Counted from the stretch's first letter, positions 1 through 9,523 are shown. The stretch: 64,000 nt of DNA from Flavobacterium chilense (GCF_001602525.1 NZ_LSYT01000001.1:1-64000); one strand, 5' to 3'. Program-made: numbers and translations. The notes: a model not told the origin generated them from the sequence alone.

Positions 1-2607
1 ATAACCCTCTGTTGTTGGGAAAAACTTTAAAATACCATTTTCATACTGATATCCGCCCAAATAATCTGTCGTTACTGGTGAAACCCCGCTTCGGTTTACA
101 ATTTTCTGTACTTTTTGTCCTGCAGCATTGTAAATATACACAATATTACCAGTAGTTGCAAAGGTAATTTGAGTAGGCAGATTCAGGTGATTGTAAACAA
201 TAGAGGTGATGTTTTTATTATTGTCTTTGGTCATATTACCATTGGCATCATAAGCATAATCATCGACAGTGTTTGAAGCACTGTCTACAAAACCTAATGA
301 TTTGTTGCTGTTGTCTACCACTTTTAAAAGCTGGTTGGCAGTATTGTTATTGGCATATGTGTATACCAGATCATCAATTACTTTAACTGTTTCACTGGTT
401 CCGTTACGGGTAAGTGCGGTGATATTTCCGTTTTTATCATACCATAAATTTTCATTATAGGCATTTAGTACAGATCCGTTTTTATAAACCCCTTCCTTTA
501 ATCGGTTCAGATTGTCGTATTTATAGCCATAAGCCCTTACAACACCATTATCTGAATTGGTTGCCCAATAAGTTTCAGAAATGTTTCCGTTATACAATGG
601 TTTTACATTACTGATTCCCGAAGCAGTAGTGTTGTAGTTAATCTTAAAAGCAAATAAATCTTTAGGGTCGCTGCCCTGATTCAGCGCATTTATATTGTTG
701 ATTGCCGTCATCCACCCACGGATGTTATAAGTATAATTGACATTCTGAGTATTGTTTCCTGTTTTTTTAGAGATAAGCTGTCCCAGTTCATCATAAGTAT
801 TACTTGTGATGGTTTCAATATTACCGCCATTGATCTGGTGTGTTTGTGTCAATAAACGGTCTTGTGGTGAGTAAGTAAAAGCATCTTTGGTAATCAGTTC
901 AGGATCAGCGTTGCTTCTTTTGTGTCGGGTAATGCTGTATTGCAATTGTCCTGAAAAAGCATCCAGTTTACTGTCTGTATAGGTATAACCTCCTATAAAG
1001 TTTTGCATATAAGTACGTACCGGTCTTGCTTTTGCTTCATAAAAAGTAGCCGAAGTTTCCCCCGCTGTACTGCCGCTGGTAGTCAGTATTCTGGTCCAGG
1101 AAGCTGTTGGCAGACCTTTCACCTGATCTGTAGTTAAGGTAGCTTGTCCTTCTACACTTGCCGGAATGGTAATAGCCGGTGTACTGGGAAAGGTATAGTT
1201 ATCATAATAATTAACGGTCAACAGCCTGAAAGATGTTGGGGCTACTACATTACTGTAATATGCTGCAATACCGTCAAGGGTTCCGCTGGTTTGTTTACTT
1301 TCGTTAAGTACATTCAGGGCAGTACTGTTCTGAGCAGCCTGCAGAGCAGTTCTTCCGGCAGCAGTTGGTTCTGTAGCATTCATCCATCCGGTATATACTG
1401 GACGATTAAAAGCATCATACTTGGTAATGATCCATCCTGCAGAAGTTAAATCCGAAAAAGGAGCATTGGCCGGACCTGTAGCCACAGGACGGTCCAGTTT
1501 ATCATAAACAATAAATTCCCATTGTTTGCCCGGAAGTTTTTTCTCTACCAGCCTGTTGCGGTAATCGTATTTGTACTGGTAACATAAAATATCTAAAATA
1601 CCCTGGGTTCCATTGTCAATAACAGCACTAAAAGTGCTTCCGGTCTGAGCGTTAAAACCCGGGAGTAATCGAATAGAATTAGTAGCCGTAAGATTTAAAG
1701 CAGTTCCCGGACTTACTACAGCAGTGGAGGTTACATCTGCCTGTATGTTTGTGGTTGCCCCAATAAGATCTACCGCTTTTGGAGGGATAACATAAGTAAG
1801 GTTTCCGTAAATATCATAGATGTAATACGTATCGTGTTTTTCGTTAACCGTTCCGGCCCCTACAGTGCCATAAGTTCTTTTTAATACAACCTGTCCTTCT
1901 TTGTTTTTGAATTCTACAGTTGATCCGTTATTTTCAGATAGGGGAGCTACAGTATTTTCATCATAAGTAATGGTTTTGTAAAGCTGATTAGGAAGGTAAT
2001 AACCGCTGTTTAAAAGTGAAATCGCATATAATCCCGCTGTTGCATTCCACGATGTATTAGCCGTGAAGAGTTTTACTTCTTCCAGACCATTGGTCTGATA
2101 ATCCATTTTTATTTCATGACCAGAACCGGAATACCAGGCGTCTCCCGGAGCAGCCTGTTTCAGGACACGGTTAAGAGGAGAGGACTCTAGCTCTTTTTGA
2201 CTGTAAGGATAGCTGGTGGCTTCCATAGCAGGATTTCCGTTACTAACAGGATTTGGATTGGCATAGTAAGAAGAAACATGTGCTTCTGCAATTGGATCAA
2301 AATCCATGGCAGAGGTTTCGGCTTTAAATGGCAGGTATTCTTGTGTCTGTCTTCCAAAACCATCGTATTTGATATGGGTAACGATATCTTTGCCTGAAGA
2401 AGACTGCTGTCCTGCAATTTGCTGAACAGGCCTTCCCAACCCGTCAAAATAAGTTACATTTTGTGCTGCCTGAGTGGCAGTAGGAGAAACAATAACAGTA
2501 GGAGTAGCTACTTTATAAGTGGTGGTTTTAATATAATTTTGGGTTGTGGTTTGCCCTATTACCATAACAGGAAACAAAACCAAAAGTAGTTTTAGTATAT
2601 TTTTCAT
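1..2607 (-). CDS. DUF6443 / RHS-repeat secreted protein, C-terminus beyond window
   Basis: The frame is open from an ATG at 2607 to the window edge, so about 869 residues of the N-terminal part are visible and the C-terminus is missing. A signal peptide (MKNILKLLLVLFPVMVIGQ) is followed by a region typical of the Bacteroidota DUF6443 domain (YFDGLGRPVQQIAGQ, about residues 53-67). YD-type repeats follow, such as YDELGQLISKKTG, YDANGNMTKDNNKN and YNAAGQKVQKIV, and the visible end (DYLGGYQYENG) is the start of an RHS core. In this family the part after the core is often variable and sometimes toxic, but that part lies outside the window. The upstream gene ends 12 bp before this start, so the two are probably cotranscribed. 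Exact role unknown. Confidence 0.88.
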   Translation of the reverse strand, partial: MKNILKLLLVLFPVMVIGQTTTQNYIKTTTYKVATPTVIVSPTATQAAQNVTYFDGLGRPVQQIAGQQSSSGKDIVTHIKYDGFGRQTQEYLPFKAETSAMDFDPIAEAHVSSYYANPNPVSNGNPAMEATSYPYSQKELESSPLNRVLKQAAPGDAWYSGSGHEIKMDYQTNGLEEVKLFTANTSWNATAGLYAISLLNSGYYLPNQLYKTITYDENTVAPLSENNGSTVEFKNKEGQVVLKRTYGTVGAGTVNEKHDTYYIYDIYGNLTYVIPPKAVDLIGATTNIQADVTSTAVVSPGTALNLTATNSIRLLPGFNAQTGSTFSAVIDNGTQGILDILCYQYKYDYRNRLVEKKLPGKQWEFIVYDKLDRPVATGPANAPFSDLTSAGWIITKYDAFNRPVYTGWMNATEPTAAGRTALQAAQNSTALNVLNESKQTSGTLDGIAAYYSNVVAPTSFRLLTVNYYDNYTFPSTPAITIPASVEGQATLTTDQVKGLPTASWTRILTTSGSTAGETSATFYEAKARPVRTYMQNFIGGYTYTDSKLDAFSGQLQYSITRHKRSNADPELITKDAFTYSPQDRLLTQTHQINGGNIETITSNTYDELGQLISKKTGNNTQNVNYTYNIRGWMTAINNINALNQGSDPKDLFAFKINYNTTASGISNVKPLYNGNISETYWATNSDNGVVRAYGYKYDNLNRLKEGVYKNGSVLNAYNENLWYDKNGNITALTRNGTSETVKVIDDLVYTYANNNTANQLLKVVDNSNKSLGFVDSASNTVDDYAYDANGNMTKDNNKNITSIVYNHLNLPTQITFATTGNIVYIYNAAGQKVQKIVNRSGVSPVTTDYLGGYQYENGILKFFPTTEGY

Positions 2608-2619
2608 GGTGCTTTTGGT

Positions 2620-5600
2620 TTATTGTTTGTAATTGTACTGGTTTTGAGAAAGGATATTGTTGTTTTTGTCTTTCACAAATTCAAGTCTTCCAAAGGAATC
2701 ATAGGTATAAGTTATTTTATCTCCTTTAGGATCTGTTATGGTGCTTACTCCCACCAGTGGAATATAAGTGTAGGTCGTGATCATAGCATTTGGCAAGGCA
2801 GTTCTTAAAGAATTCAGAGCATTGATTAACTCTGTCTCTGTTGCTGTATTTGATTTATCTTGCAGATTGACTACATATGAAGAAACTTCACTATAAGTTG
2901 CATTTTCTATTTTGGCTATGGGCTGAGTTTTATTATAGCCCCAAATGATAGAAACAGGTGTACCATTTTCCAGCGAATATTCGATAACATTTCCATTACC
3001 TACAGAAACACCACTCACTAAATCAGAATCATATAAAACGAAATTTACTTTTCGATTACTATTATCAAACGGAAAAGTTTCGACAGCTCCTTTTGAGGAA
3101 TGAATTTCTTTAGGCAAAAGAACATTTCCTGTAGCAGAACTTTCTTCATATTTAGTTATGGACTCCGATGTTTGAACATTATTGACAAAAGTTTCCGTTT
3201 TGACCGGCTTATCAATTTTGTTTTGAGTTATCAATTTCTGCATTTCGGCAGTCTGACCAGTTGAAACCAAATCCTGAGGATAGCTAAGCTGTGTTCTTAA
3301 AACTTCATTTTTACTATTAAAAGTTTCTGTTTTTGTTAGCTGATAATGTGCGGGATTTTCATAACCATAATTAGTTGTTTTTTGAGTCGTAGGTGCTTCA
3401 TTAACATCATAATCTGTTTCTATGGTACTTGTAAGAACTTTTTTTCCAAATGTGGTACTGCCAGTAAAATAGAAAAATTGATAACTGTAAAAATCCCCAC
3501 TTTGATCATAAGGGGTTGTTGGAAAAACATAGTTGTTTCCAGGATCAAAAGGCGGCTCAAAAATACTAAAAACTATATCATAAGGTATTTTCTTTTCAAT
3601 CAGTTTTTGATAAGTATTATCAATGTTTTTAACTATTTTGAAAGTATTTGAGGTATCATTTTTATAATATTTAGTTTTTATTAGTGAGCCATAATTCCAT
3701 GTATCATTTTTGTAATAGGCAAAATCAGAAATTTGTGTTGCAAAAGGAACTAAACCATTAGAAAATTGTATTGAAGTATCATTATATTGCGGATGTTTAT
3801 ATATAGTCGGAAAAAAATCGATTTCTCTAAGAGCAGGAATGTTTTCATAAAAGTATTCAATTTTTCCGTTTTTGATTGCCGTGTCTTTATTAATATCTAT
3901 TTCGGTAACTTTACCATATGTCATGCCAGGTCCGCCACCAATGTTATTGTTATATATTGTAGAAGAAGAACATATTGGCTTTACAATGCTTTGATTTTGA
4001 GTTTCAATAATTCCTCTTTTATAGGTTCCCGCACCTTCCGGGGCAATTAAATTCTCCTGTTCATAAACGTATTGTTTTTGAGTTTCTGGTAAAGTGGCTC
4101 CAGGGAGATAATTTTTAATCGATTTTATTCTTAAACCTCCAACAAAAATAGTTGTAGGAGTTACAATCGTTCCTGTAGCTTCTTTCCATGAAGCCGTAAT
4201 ATTTAAAAACGGACAACCAGTAGGGCCAGTAACTCCACTTCTGAAATCAGCAGCTTTCAAAACAATTCCTGAAACATCTATATTATTAATTGTTCCGGAC
4301 GACGTTGGGTATTGTTGTAAACCAGAATCATAGTTAAGCCTGTAAATAGTTGTATTACCATATTTTACATATGAATTTGGACCATTTTCATTTTTAGCAG
4401 GAGAAATATAATAAAATATTTTACCGCTACCGAGTATATAATTAGGGCCTACTACAACAGTATCTTCGCCATAATGAACATTACAGTTATTTCCCGTTCC
4501 ATCAGCCCTTACAGTTAATGATCTGTCAACTGCAGTGGTTGAAGTTATGTTTTTAATATATCTGTTAGCTTCATATTCAAAAACACTATACCCTCCTTCC
4601 GGGTATGTTATTTTTTCTAAAATACCTGATTTCATAATATTTTCATCTCCGGCTCTATTACCATTACCAAAAGTTATGTCAGGGTAGGAGGTAATAGCTT
4701 TTATAGGTATTGTAGTTGGAGGCATTAACGAACCGGTATTACCGTTCATATATCCCCAATAATCCTGGCTTGTGGTTCCTCTTCTAAATATTGGAGATGA
4801 GTTATATTGAAAACTATATTTTGTATTTGTTTTGTTATTAAGAACTTCTTTTAATCGTAAAGCATAAACTTTACTATTTTGTATTCTTGCATTGTTGGCT
4901 AAAGGATCTGTATAAGAAGTTGAAAAAGCCTGACCGCCACTTCTGGAATAGTAATCATAGGAAAAACTATATTTTTGAATTGAAGTATTTTGATTATTTT
5001 GCACTGAACTTATTTCAATTGCATTTAACTTATAGTCATCAGCTAAGTCTTGTCTGTCCAGGGTAGATATAAAATCAACTTTTCCATTAGGAAAAGTTAT
5101 AGTCTGTAAAAACTGCTTTTGTATTGGAGCAAGATAACCGTTTCCAGTAGGATAATTTGGTCTGATTAAAAAAGTTGTAGGACTGTCAAAATCTAATCTT
5201 TCACTAGTTATTACAGGATAATCAGCACTATTTATTGATTTATACTGAAATGCTATTTTTTCTTTGCCATTAGCAGAAATTATTTCTGTAAGATACCAGG
5301 CAGAAATAAAATCCATTCCCAAAGACTGAACTAATTCTGAGGGATTTGATGTTATTTCGAGAACGTCAATACCTTGTAAGTTTTTACCAAATTTATATAT
5401 AGTACCGTCATCTTTAGTGATTTCAATTTCTGTATTTGAAATTATTTTCACTTTTGTATTTTGAAAATCTCTAAAATATGCTTTATAGGAATCATTTTGA
5501 TCAAAATAAAATGAACCGGATAATCCAGGGGCATTAACAACGTATTCATCAGGAGCAGAATCTCTTTCTCCTTTTTGCATATCATAAAGAGCTCTGTAAT

Positions 5601-6012
5601 TTTCTTTAGTAAAAGCAAAATTTGAAGATAAAGCAGGAATTGGTTTCCAGTTACTTTGTGAGCCTAATGAGCCATCAGGACGCCCTTTAGTATTACGTAC
5701 AATTGCACCACCAGCATTTAAATTCCAACCAAGCCCCACCCACGATGCCGTTTCGTTTAACTGTATTCCTGAAGTATTGTAATTTAAAGAAATAGGCACA
5801 GTTAATTCTTTAGTTTTGATAGTATAAATAGGAACACTGACATTTAGTTTTCCTGTAGAATAATCAACAGGATATAAGCCTTGTTTTGCAAAGGAAGCGG
5901 CATTTGGACTTACCGGAAAATAGTTGGGCAAATCTTTAGTTATTTGAGATTGAATTGAGAAAGGAATTAAAAGAATAATCAGAATTAGCTTTAAACGAGA
6001 AGTGTAATACAT
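2620..6012 (-). CDS. Large secreted YD/RHS-like protein, 1130 aa
   Basis: The protein starts with a signal peptide (LKLILIILLIPFSIQSQ) and a mature N-terminus beginning ITKDLPNYFPVSPNAA, a form common in large exported Bacteroidota proteins that precede RHS proteins. The body is rich in Tyr, Asn and Thr with beta-strand-like segments. The C-terminus ends in a recognisable YD motif (YTYDSFGRLEFVKDKNNN), so it belongs to the RHS/YD superfamily but lacks a hypervariable tail. It sits 12 bp upstream of the second RHS-type gene on the same strand, and a paired role at the cell surface is likely (inference). A promoter-like TTTTG-N23-TATCATTG lies upstream. Specific function not known. Confidence 0.85.
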   Translation of the reverse strand: MYYTSRLKLILIILLIPFSIQSQITKDLPNYFPVSPNAASFAKQGLYPVDYSTGKLNVSVPIYTIKTKELTVPISLNYNTSGIQLNETASWVGLGWNLNAGGAIVRNTKGRPDGSLGSQSNWKPIPALSSNFAFTKENYRALYDMQKGERDSAPDEYVVNAPGLSGSFYFDQNDSYKAYFRDFQNTKVKIISNTEIEITKDDGTIYKFGKNLQGIDVLEITSNPSELVQSLGMDFISAWYLTEIISANGKEKIAFQYKSINSADYPVITSERLDFDSPTTFLIRPNYPTGNGYLAPIQKQFLQTITFPNGKVDFISTLDRQDLADDYKLNAIEISSVQNNQNTSIQKYSFSYDYYSRSGGQAFSTSYTDPLANNARIQNSKVYALRLKEVLNNKTNTKYSFQYNSSPIFRRGTTSQDYWGYMNGNTGSLMPPTTIPIKAITSYPDITFGNGNRAGDENIMKSGILEKITYPEGGYSVFEYEANRYIKNITSTTAVDRSLTVRADGTGNNCNVHYGEDTVVVGPNYILGSGKIFYYISPAKNENGPNSYVKYGNTTIYRLNYDSGLQQYPTSSGTINNIDVSGIVLKAADFRSGVTGPTGCPFLNITASWKEATGTIVTPTTIFVGGLRIKSIKNYLPGATLPETQKQYVYEQENLIAPEGAGTYKRGIIETQNQSIVKPICSSSTIYNNNIGGGPGMTYGKVTEIDINKDTAIKNGKIEYFYENIPALREIDFFPTIYKHPQYNDTSIQFSNGLVPFATQISDFAYYKNDTWNYGSLIKTKYYKNDTSNTFKIVKNIDNTYQKLIEKKIPYDIVFSIFEPPFDPGNNYVFPTTPYDQSGDFYSYQFFYFTGSTTFGKKVLTSTIETDYDVNEAPTTQKTTNYGYENPAHYQLTKTETFNSKNEVLRTQLSYPQDLVSTGQTAEMQKLITQNKIDKPVKTETFVNNVQTSESITKYEESSATGNVLLPKEIHSSKGAVETFPFDNSNRKVNFVLYDSDLVSGVSVGNGNVIEYSLENGTPVSIIWGYNKTQPIAKIENATYSEVSSYVVNLQDKSNTATETELINALNSLRTALPNAMITTYTYIPLVGVSTITDPKGDKITYTYDSFGRLEFVKDKNNNILSQNQYNYKQ

Positions 6013-6046
6013 ATTAAAATTTAATTTTTTTTGTAAGAATAGAGCA

Positions 6047-6082
6047 CAATGATAGTAATAAGTTTTTTTAGATTTAGCAAAA
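6047..6082 (-). promoter_or_regulatory. Candidate promoter for the RHS-type gene pair
   Basis: Read on the minus strand this is TTTTG, 23 bases, then TATCATTG, close to the Bacteroidota pattern TTTG-N17-23-TAnnTTTG with one mismatch in the -7 box. It lies about 35 bases before the ATG at 6012. Confidence 0.45.
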
Positions 6083-6253
6083 GAGAAAGAATGATATTAA
6101 CAAAAAAAATCTTTATTGTTAACAATGGTTTTTTGTATCTAAATCTATATAATAATAGTTGTGGGAAGAACTTAGTGAAAACCCGAAAATAACTTTAGAT
6201 GCTTTATTAGTAAGAGTTTTTAAATTTTAAATCCTCTTTTCCACTTAAATTTA
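6083..6253. other. AT-rich intergenic stretch between divergent genes
   Basis: With the promoter regions on either side, this completes the ~364-bp gap between the RHS pair and the cupin gene. No reading frame or hairpin of note was seen here apart from runs of A and T. Confidence 0.5.
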
Positions 6254-6333
6254 AGTATTGTCCACTTCCCCCCAAACTTCGTCCATTTGAACTGTTTTCT
6301 GATTTCTTAAGAAACAGTATCGATATACTTTTG
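6254..6333 (+). promoter_or_regulatory. Promoter with 21-bp-spaced direct repeats (cupin gene)
   Basis: Two boxes, TATTGTCCACTTC and CTTCGTCCATTTG, have their GTCC cores at 6260 and 6281, 21 bp apart. The -7 box TACTTTTG begins at 6326, exactly 45 bp after the second core. The same geometry occurs before the alpha/beta hydrolase gene and before the DoxX gene. The sequence from the -7 box into the leader (TTTGACAAAGAAATTAAC) is also nearly repeated before the hydrolase gene. Direct repeats with this period are typical of LytTR-type or AraC-type regulators (family knowledge); which regulator binds is inference. Confidence 0.7.
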
Positions 6334-6376
6334 ACAAAGAAATTAACCAGTAAAAATCATTTTAAAGTCAAAAGTT

Positions 6377-6790
6377 ATGGAAACTAAAAAACAAAAAACA
6401 TGGGTGATCATTGCTATAATCATTTTGGGGATTATTGCCTTTTTAATACCAAATCAGATTGCAGCCCAAAACGGAATTAATTGTACCGATTTACAAAAAC
6501 ATGATCTGAGTATTCTAGGAAGAGAAACCGTTCAGGCTCGAATTGATTTTGACGGACATACTGCTTTCGGAAAACACTCTCATCCCGGCGAAGAAATTAT
6601 TTATGTACTCGAAGGTTCGCTGGAGTATGAAATAGAAGGCGAAATTCCCGTAACACTAAAAGCCGGAGAAGTACTTTTTATTCCGGCAGGTAAAATTCAC
6701 TCGGCGAAAAATAATACCAATTTTAAAGCATCTGAACTGGCGACATATATAGTCGAAAAAGGAAAACCGGTTCTGGTTATGAAAAAGTAA
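6377..6790 (+). CDS. Membrane-anchored or exported cupin-domain protein
   Basis: The 137-residue protein has an N-terminal hydrophobic segment (about residues 9-30, WVIIAIIILGIIAFLIPN) that could be a signal peptide or an anchor. A single cupin barrel follows. The metal-binding pattern is visible as GKHSHPGEEIIYVLEGS (motif 1) and GEVLFIPAGKIHSAKN (motif 2), with two His and a Glu in the first and a His in the second. Small cupins of this kind bind a metal and act on small molecules or as sensors; no substrate can be read from the sequence. Its promoter has the same repeat architecture as the nearby hydrolase and DoxX genes, suggesting coregulation. Confidence 0.88.
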   Translation: METKKQKTWVIIAIIILGIIAFLIPNQIAAQNGINCTDLQKHDLSILGRETVQARIDFDGHTAFGKHSHPGEEIIYVLEGSLEYEIEGEIPVTLKAGEVLFIPAGKIHSAKNNTNFKASELATYIVEKGKPVLVMKK

Positions 6791-6957
6791 TTTCAGATTT
6801 CAGGTTGAAATGCGAATAATTGAACCGCAAAGGATACAAAGTTTTTTGCTTGTAGGTTTTTGTAAAAACGTAAAAAGCACAAAGTTATATGTAGATAAAA
6901 TTTCGTGAATCTTACGGTTAAATACCACACATTTCACCTCTCACCATTCACAACCTA

Positions 6958-7037
6958 CACATTGTCCGTTTCACCTTTTACATTGTCCGCTTCACCTTTT
7001 TTTGCCTTTTAAAACGCGGATAGTCAAGATACCTTTG
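6958..7037 (+). promoter_or_regulatory. Promoter with 21-bp-spaced direct repeats (hydrolase-ohr)
   Basis: Two near-identical boxes, CATTGTCCGTTTCACC and CATTGTCCGCTTCACC, have GTCC cores at 6964 and 6985 (21 bp apart). The -7 box TACCTTTG starts at 7030, 45 bp after the second core. A TTTG at 7001 lies 25 bp before the -7 box. The box sits between a possible TTG start at 7002 and the ATG at 7083, which rules out the TTG start if this promoter is used. Confidence 0.72.
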
Positions 7038-7082
7038 ACGAGGAAATTAACTGATAATCAACTAATAAAAACATTAAAAAAT

Positions 7083-8078
7083 ATGAAAACGATCTTGAAA
7101 ATTAAAAACAGTTTTACAAATGCAATACTCTTAATTGCTTTTCTTTTAGTACATGCAGCTTCAATGCATGCACAAAATAGTCCGCTTGGGACTTTAAAAC
7201 AAATCAATGCCGGTTTATTAAATGTAGGATATACAGAAGCAGGTCCGTCAACAGGAACTCCGGTAATTTTGCTTCACGGATGGCCTTATGATATTCACAG
7301 TTACAATGAAGTGGTACCCGTTTTAGTTTCAAAAGGATATCATGTTTTTACGCCGTATTTAAGAGGTTTTGGAACTACAACTTTCCTGTCAAAAGATACT
7401 TTCAGAAACGGACAACAGGCAGCTTTGGCAAGTGATCTTATTGCTTTTATGGATGCGCTAAAAATTGATAAAGCTATAATTGGCGGTTTCGATTGGGGTG
7501 CCAGAACAGCGGTAGTTACAGCAGCACTTTGGCCGGAACGTGTAAAAGGCCTGGTTTCGGTAAGTGGTTATTTGGTGGTCAATCTTGAAGCCAATTTAAA
7601 ACCATTGCCTCCAAAAGCTGAATTAGGTTGGTGGTATCAGTATTATTTTGCTACCGAAAGAGGGAAACTCGGCTACAGCCAAAATACTTACGAATTCAAT
7701 AAACAAATCTGGCAAATCGCTTCGCCGTTATGGAATTTCGACAAAACAACTTACGATCAAACTGCTCAGTCTTTTAACAATCCGGATCATGTCGCAATCG
7801 TAATTCACAATTACAGATGGAGACAATCTCTGGAAGCAGGAGAAGCTAAATATGATAATCTTGAGAAACGTCTTGCCGAAAAACCGGAAATAAAAGTACC
7901 CACCATTACAATTGGCAGCGATTTTGACGGCGCTTTTGCAGATGGAAAAGCATACGCCAGCAAATTTACCGGAAAATATGCCCACCGAATCCTGAAAGCA
8001 ATAGGACACAATGTTCCGCAAGAAGACCCGAAAGCATTTGCTCAGGCGATAATTGATGTAGACGGCTTTAAGAATTAA
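7083..8078 (+). CDS. Exported alpha/beta hydrolase, epoxide hydrolase/dehalogenase-like
   Basis: The ATG at 7083 is chosen because it begins a clear signal peptide (TNAILLIAFLLVHAASMHAQ) and lies downstream of the -7 box at 7030; a TTG extension to 7002 is unlikely. The 331-residue protein has the alpha/beta hydrolase fold. The oxyanion motif is HGWPYD. The nucleophile elbow is GGFDWGART, with Asp (about residue 137) instead of Ser, as in epoxide hydrolases and haloalkane dehalogenases. An acid candidate lies in GSDFDGAF and the catalytic His in AIGHNVPQEDP. Substrate unknown. It is followed after 50 bp by ohr, probably in one transcript. This pairing fits detoxification of reactive organic compounds (inference). 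Confidence 0.88.
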   Translation: MKTILKIKNSFTNAILLIAFLLVHAASMHAQNSPLGTLKQINAGLLNVGYTEAGPSTGTPVILLHGWPYDIHSYNEVVPVLVSKGYHVFTPYLRGFGTTTFLSKDTFRNGQQAALASDLIAFMDALKIDKAIIGGFDWGARTAVVTAALWPERVKGLVSVSGYLVVNLEANLKPLPPKAELGWWYQYYFATERGKLGYSQNTYEFNKQIWQIASPLWNFDKTTYDQTAQSFNNPDHVAIVIHNYRWRQSLEAGEAKYDNLEKRLAEKPEIKVPTITIGSDFDGAFADGKAYASKFTGKYAHRILKAIGHNVPQEDPKAFAQAIIDVDGFKN

Positions 8079-8128
8079 AAATCAGGAATTAAAAATTAAA
8101 AATAATCTAATATCTAAAAATTAAAATC

Positions 8129-8539
8129 ATGAAAACAACAGTATTATACACAGGAAAAACACATACAACAGGTGGTAGAGAAGGAGCTTCTCAAAGTTCA
8201 GATGAGCAATTGAATATTAAGCTAAGTTCGCCGGGATCATCACGTCCGGGAACAAATCCCGAGCAGTTATTTGCTGCAGGCTGGTCGGCTTGTTTTATAG
8301 GGGCGTTAGGAATTGCCGCTTCAAAACTAGGAGTAAGACTTCCGGCAGAAACTGCGGTCGATGCCGAAGTAGATTTATGTGTAACCGAAGGCGAATATTC
8401 TTTGCAGGCACGCTTAAACATCAGTCTTCCGGGCATTGATACCCAAACTGCAGAAAATTTGGCTGCACAGGCACATCAGACTTGTCCGTACTCAAAAGCA
8501 ACAAGAGGAAATATAAACGTTGAGATTACTATTTTATAA
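8129..8539 (+). CDS. ohr: Organic hydroperoxide resistance protein (Ohr/OsmC family)
   Basis: The 136-residue protein matches Ohr along its whole length. It has the N-terminal TGGREG stretch, the GTNPEQLFAAGWSACFIGAL motif with the peroxidatic Cys55, and the second redox Cys119 in AHQTCPYSKATRGN. Ohr is a cytoplasmic thiol peroxidase that reduces organic and lipid hydroperoxides, usually recycled by lipoylated proteins (family knowledge). It follows the alpha/beta hydrolase by 50 bp on the same strand and likely shares its repeat-bearing promoter. No OhrR/MarR repressor is next to it, so control is probably through the upstream direct repeats. Confidence 0.93.
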   Translation: MKTTVLYTGKTHTTGGREGASQSSDEQLNIKLSSPGSSRPGTNPEQLFAAGWSACFIGALGIAASKLGVRLPAETAVDAEVDLCVTEGEYSLQARLNISLPGIDTQTAENLAAQAHQTCPYSKATRGNINVEITIL

Positions 8540-8540
8540 T

Positions 8541-8765
8541 AGTTATGAGTTATGAGTTATATGTTAAATGTTAAATGTTGTATGTTAAATGTTATATGTT
8601 AAATGTTATATGTTAAATGTTAAATGTTGTATGTTAATAAAGGTTAATGGCTTATGTATCGGGTAGCATACATTATTTGATTTGTTCCTTTTAATACTTG
8701 ATTCATAACCCATAACTCACAATTCACAGTTCACAACTCACAGTTCACAATTCACAATTCACAAA
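8541..8765. repeat. Palindromic block with simple direct repeats
   Basis: Starting at 8541 there are repeated GTTATGA units, then repeats of TGTTAAATGTTATA-type words to about 8638. At 8702-8717 the sequence TTCATAACCCATAACT is the inverted complement of the start (one mismatch). A run of CACAATTCACAGTT-type repeats then extends to 8765. The whole fills the gap between ohr and the DUF1223 gene. It looks like a degenerate mobile palindromic repeat or slippage-prone array; no coding potential was seen. Confidence 0.6.
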
Positions 8766-8782
8766 TCTTTCACTTCAAAAAC

Positions 8783-9517
8783 ATGAAAAATATAGTAACG
8801 ACTTTTATAATGCTGTTTTTCTTATCCGGAAACATCATTTTTAGTCAAAACAATCAGGATAAAAAAGGTTTTGCCCTTTTAGAATTATATACTTCCGAAG
8901 GTTGTTCGAGTTGTCCGCCAGCAGATGAATTGTTGGGTAAAATTCAAAAAGAACAAAAAGAAAACAATGTATATGTTTTATCGTATCATGTTGATTATTG
9001 GGATAAACAAGGCTGGAAAGATATTTTTAGTAATGTTGATTATACCAAAAGACAGTACGATTATGCCAGATATATGGGCAAAGACCCTGTCTACACGCCA
9101 CAAGTAATCATTAACGGGAAAATAGATTATATAGGATCTCAGGAAACAAGTCTGAGAAACGGAATCAGAACTGCCCTTTCAAAATCAGGATCAGCAAGTT
9201 TAAACTTAGAAAGTACTCAAAACGGAGAAAATCTTGCTGTAAATTATGCTGTCGAAACTATCTCAAAAAACAGTCGTTTGTTTATTGCAGTCGTTCAAAA
9301 AGAAGCAAAAAGCAATGTAAAAAGAGGAGAGAACGCCAATAGAGTTTTATCACATTATCAAATCGTTCGTCATTTGCAGTCGGTTGATTTGAACAAAATC
9401 AAAAAAGGTATAACATCGGTTCATCTTCCTAAAGATTACAACTCAAAAGATTTTGAAATTATTGGATTTATTCAGGACATGAATTCCGGGGCAATTTTAG
9501 AAGTAAAAAGAGCGTAA
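8783..9517 (+). CDS. DUF1223 family exported thioredoxin-like protein
   Basis: The 244-residue protein has a signal peptide (MKNIVTTFIMLFFLSGNIIFSQ). After it comes the family signature ELYTSEGCSSCPPAD, with Cys41 and Cys44 in a CxxC arrangement, then YVLSYHVDYWDKQGWKD and YTPQVIINGK. DUF1223 proteins have a thioredoxin-like fold and are probably periplasmic thiol-linked proteins; no reaction is established. The gene stands between two repeat blocks and has no obvious operon partner, though the setting among ohr, hydrolase and DoxX genes suits a redox role (inference). Confidence 0.9.
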   Translation: MKNIVTTFIMLFFLSGNIIFSQNNQDKKGFALLELYTSEGCSSCPPADELLGKIQKEQKENNVYVLSYHVDYWDKQGWKDIFSNVDYTKRQYDYARYMGKDPVYTPQVIINGKIDYIGSQETSLRNGIRTALSKSGSASLNLESTQNGENLAVNYAVETISKNSRLFIAVVQKEAKSNVKRGENANRVLSHYQIVRHLQSVDLNKIKKGITSVHLPKDYNSKDFEIIGFIQDMNSGAILEVKRA

Positions 9518-9523
9518 TTTTTG

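Noticed and set aside
2187..2447. Open frame on the minus strand inside the RHS gene
   Set aside because: It overlaps the long, well-supported RHS frame and has no family features; it is a shadow frame.
3346..4050. Plus-strand open frames opposite the 1130-residue gene
   Set aside because: They lie fully inside the real minus-strand gene and have no recognisable content.
7002..7082. TTG-start extension of the alpha/beta hydrolase
   Set aside because: A strong -7 box lies within it and the ATG at 7083 begins a clean signal peptide.
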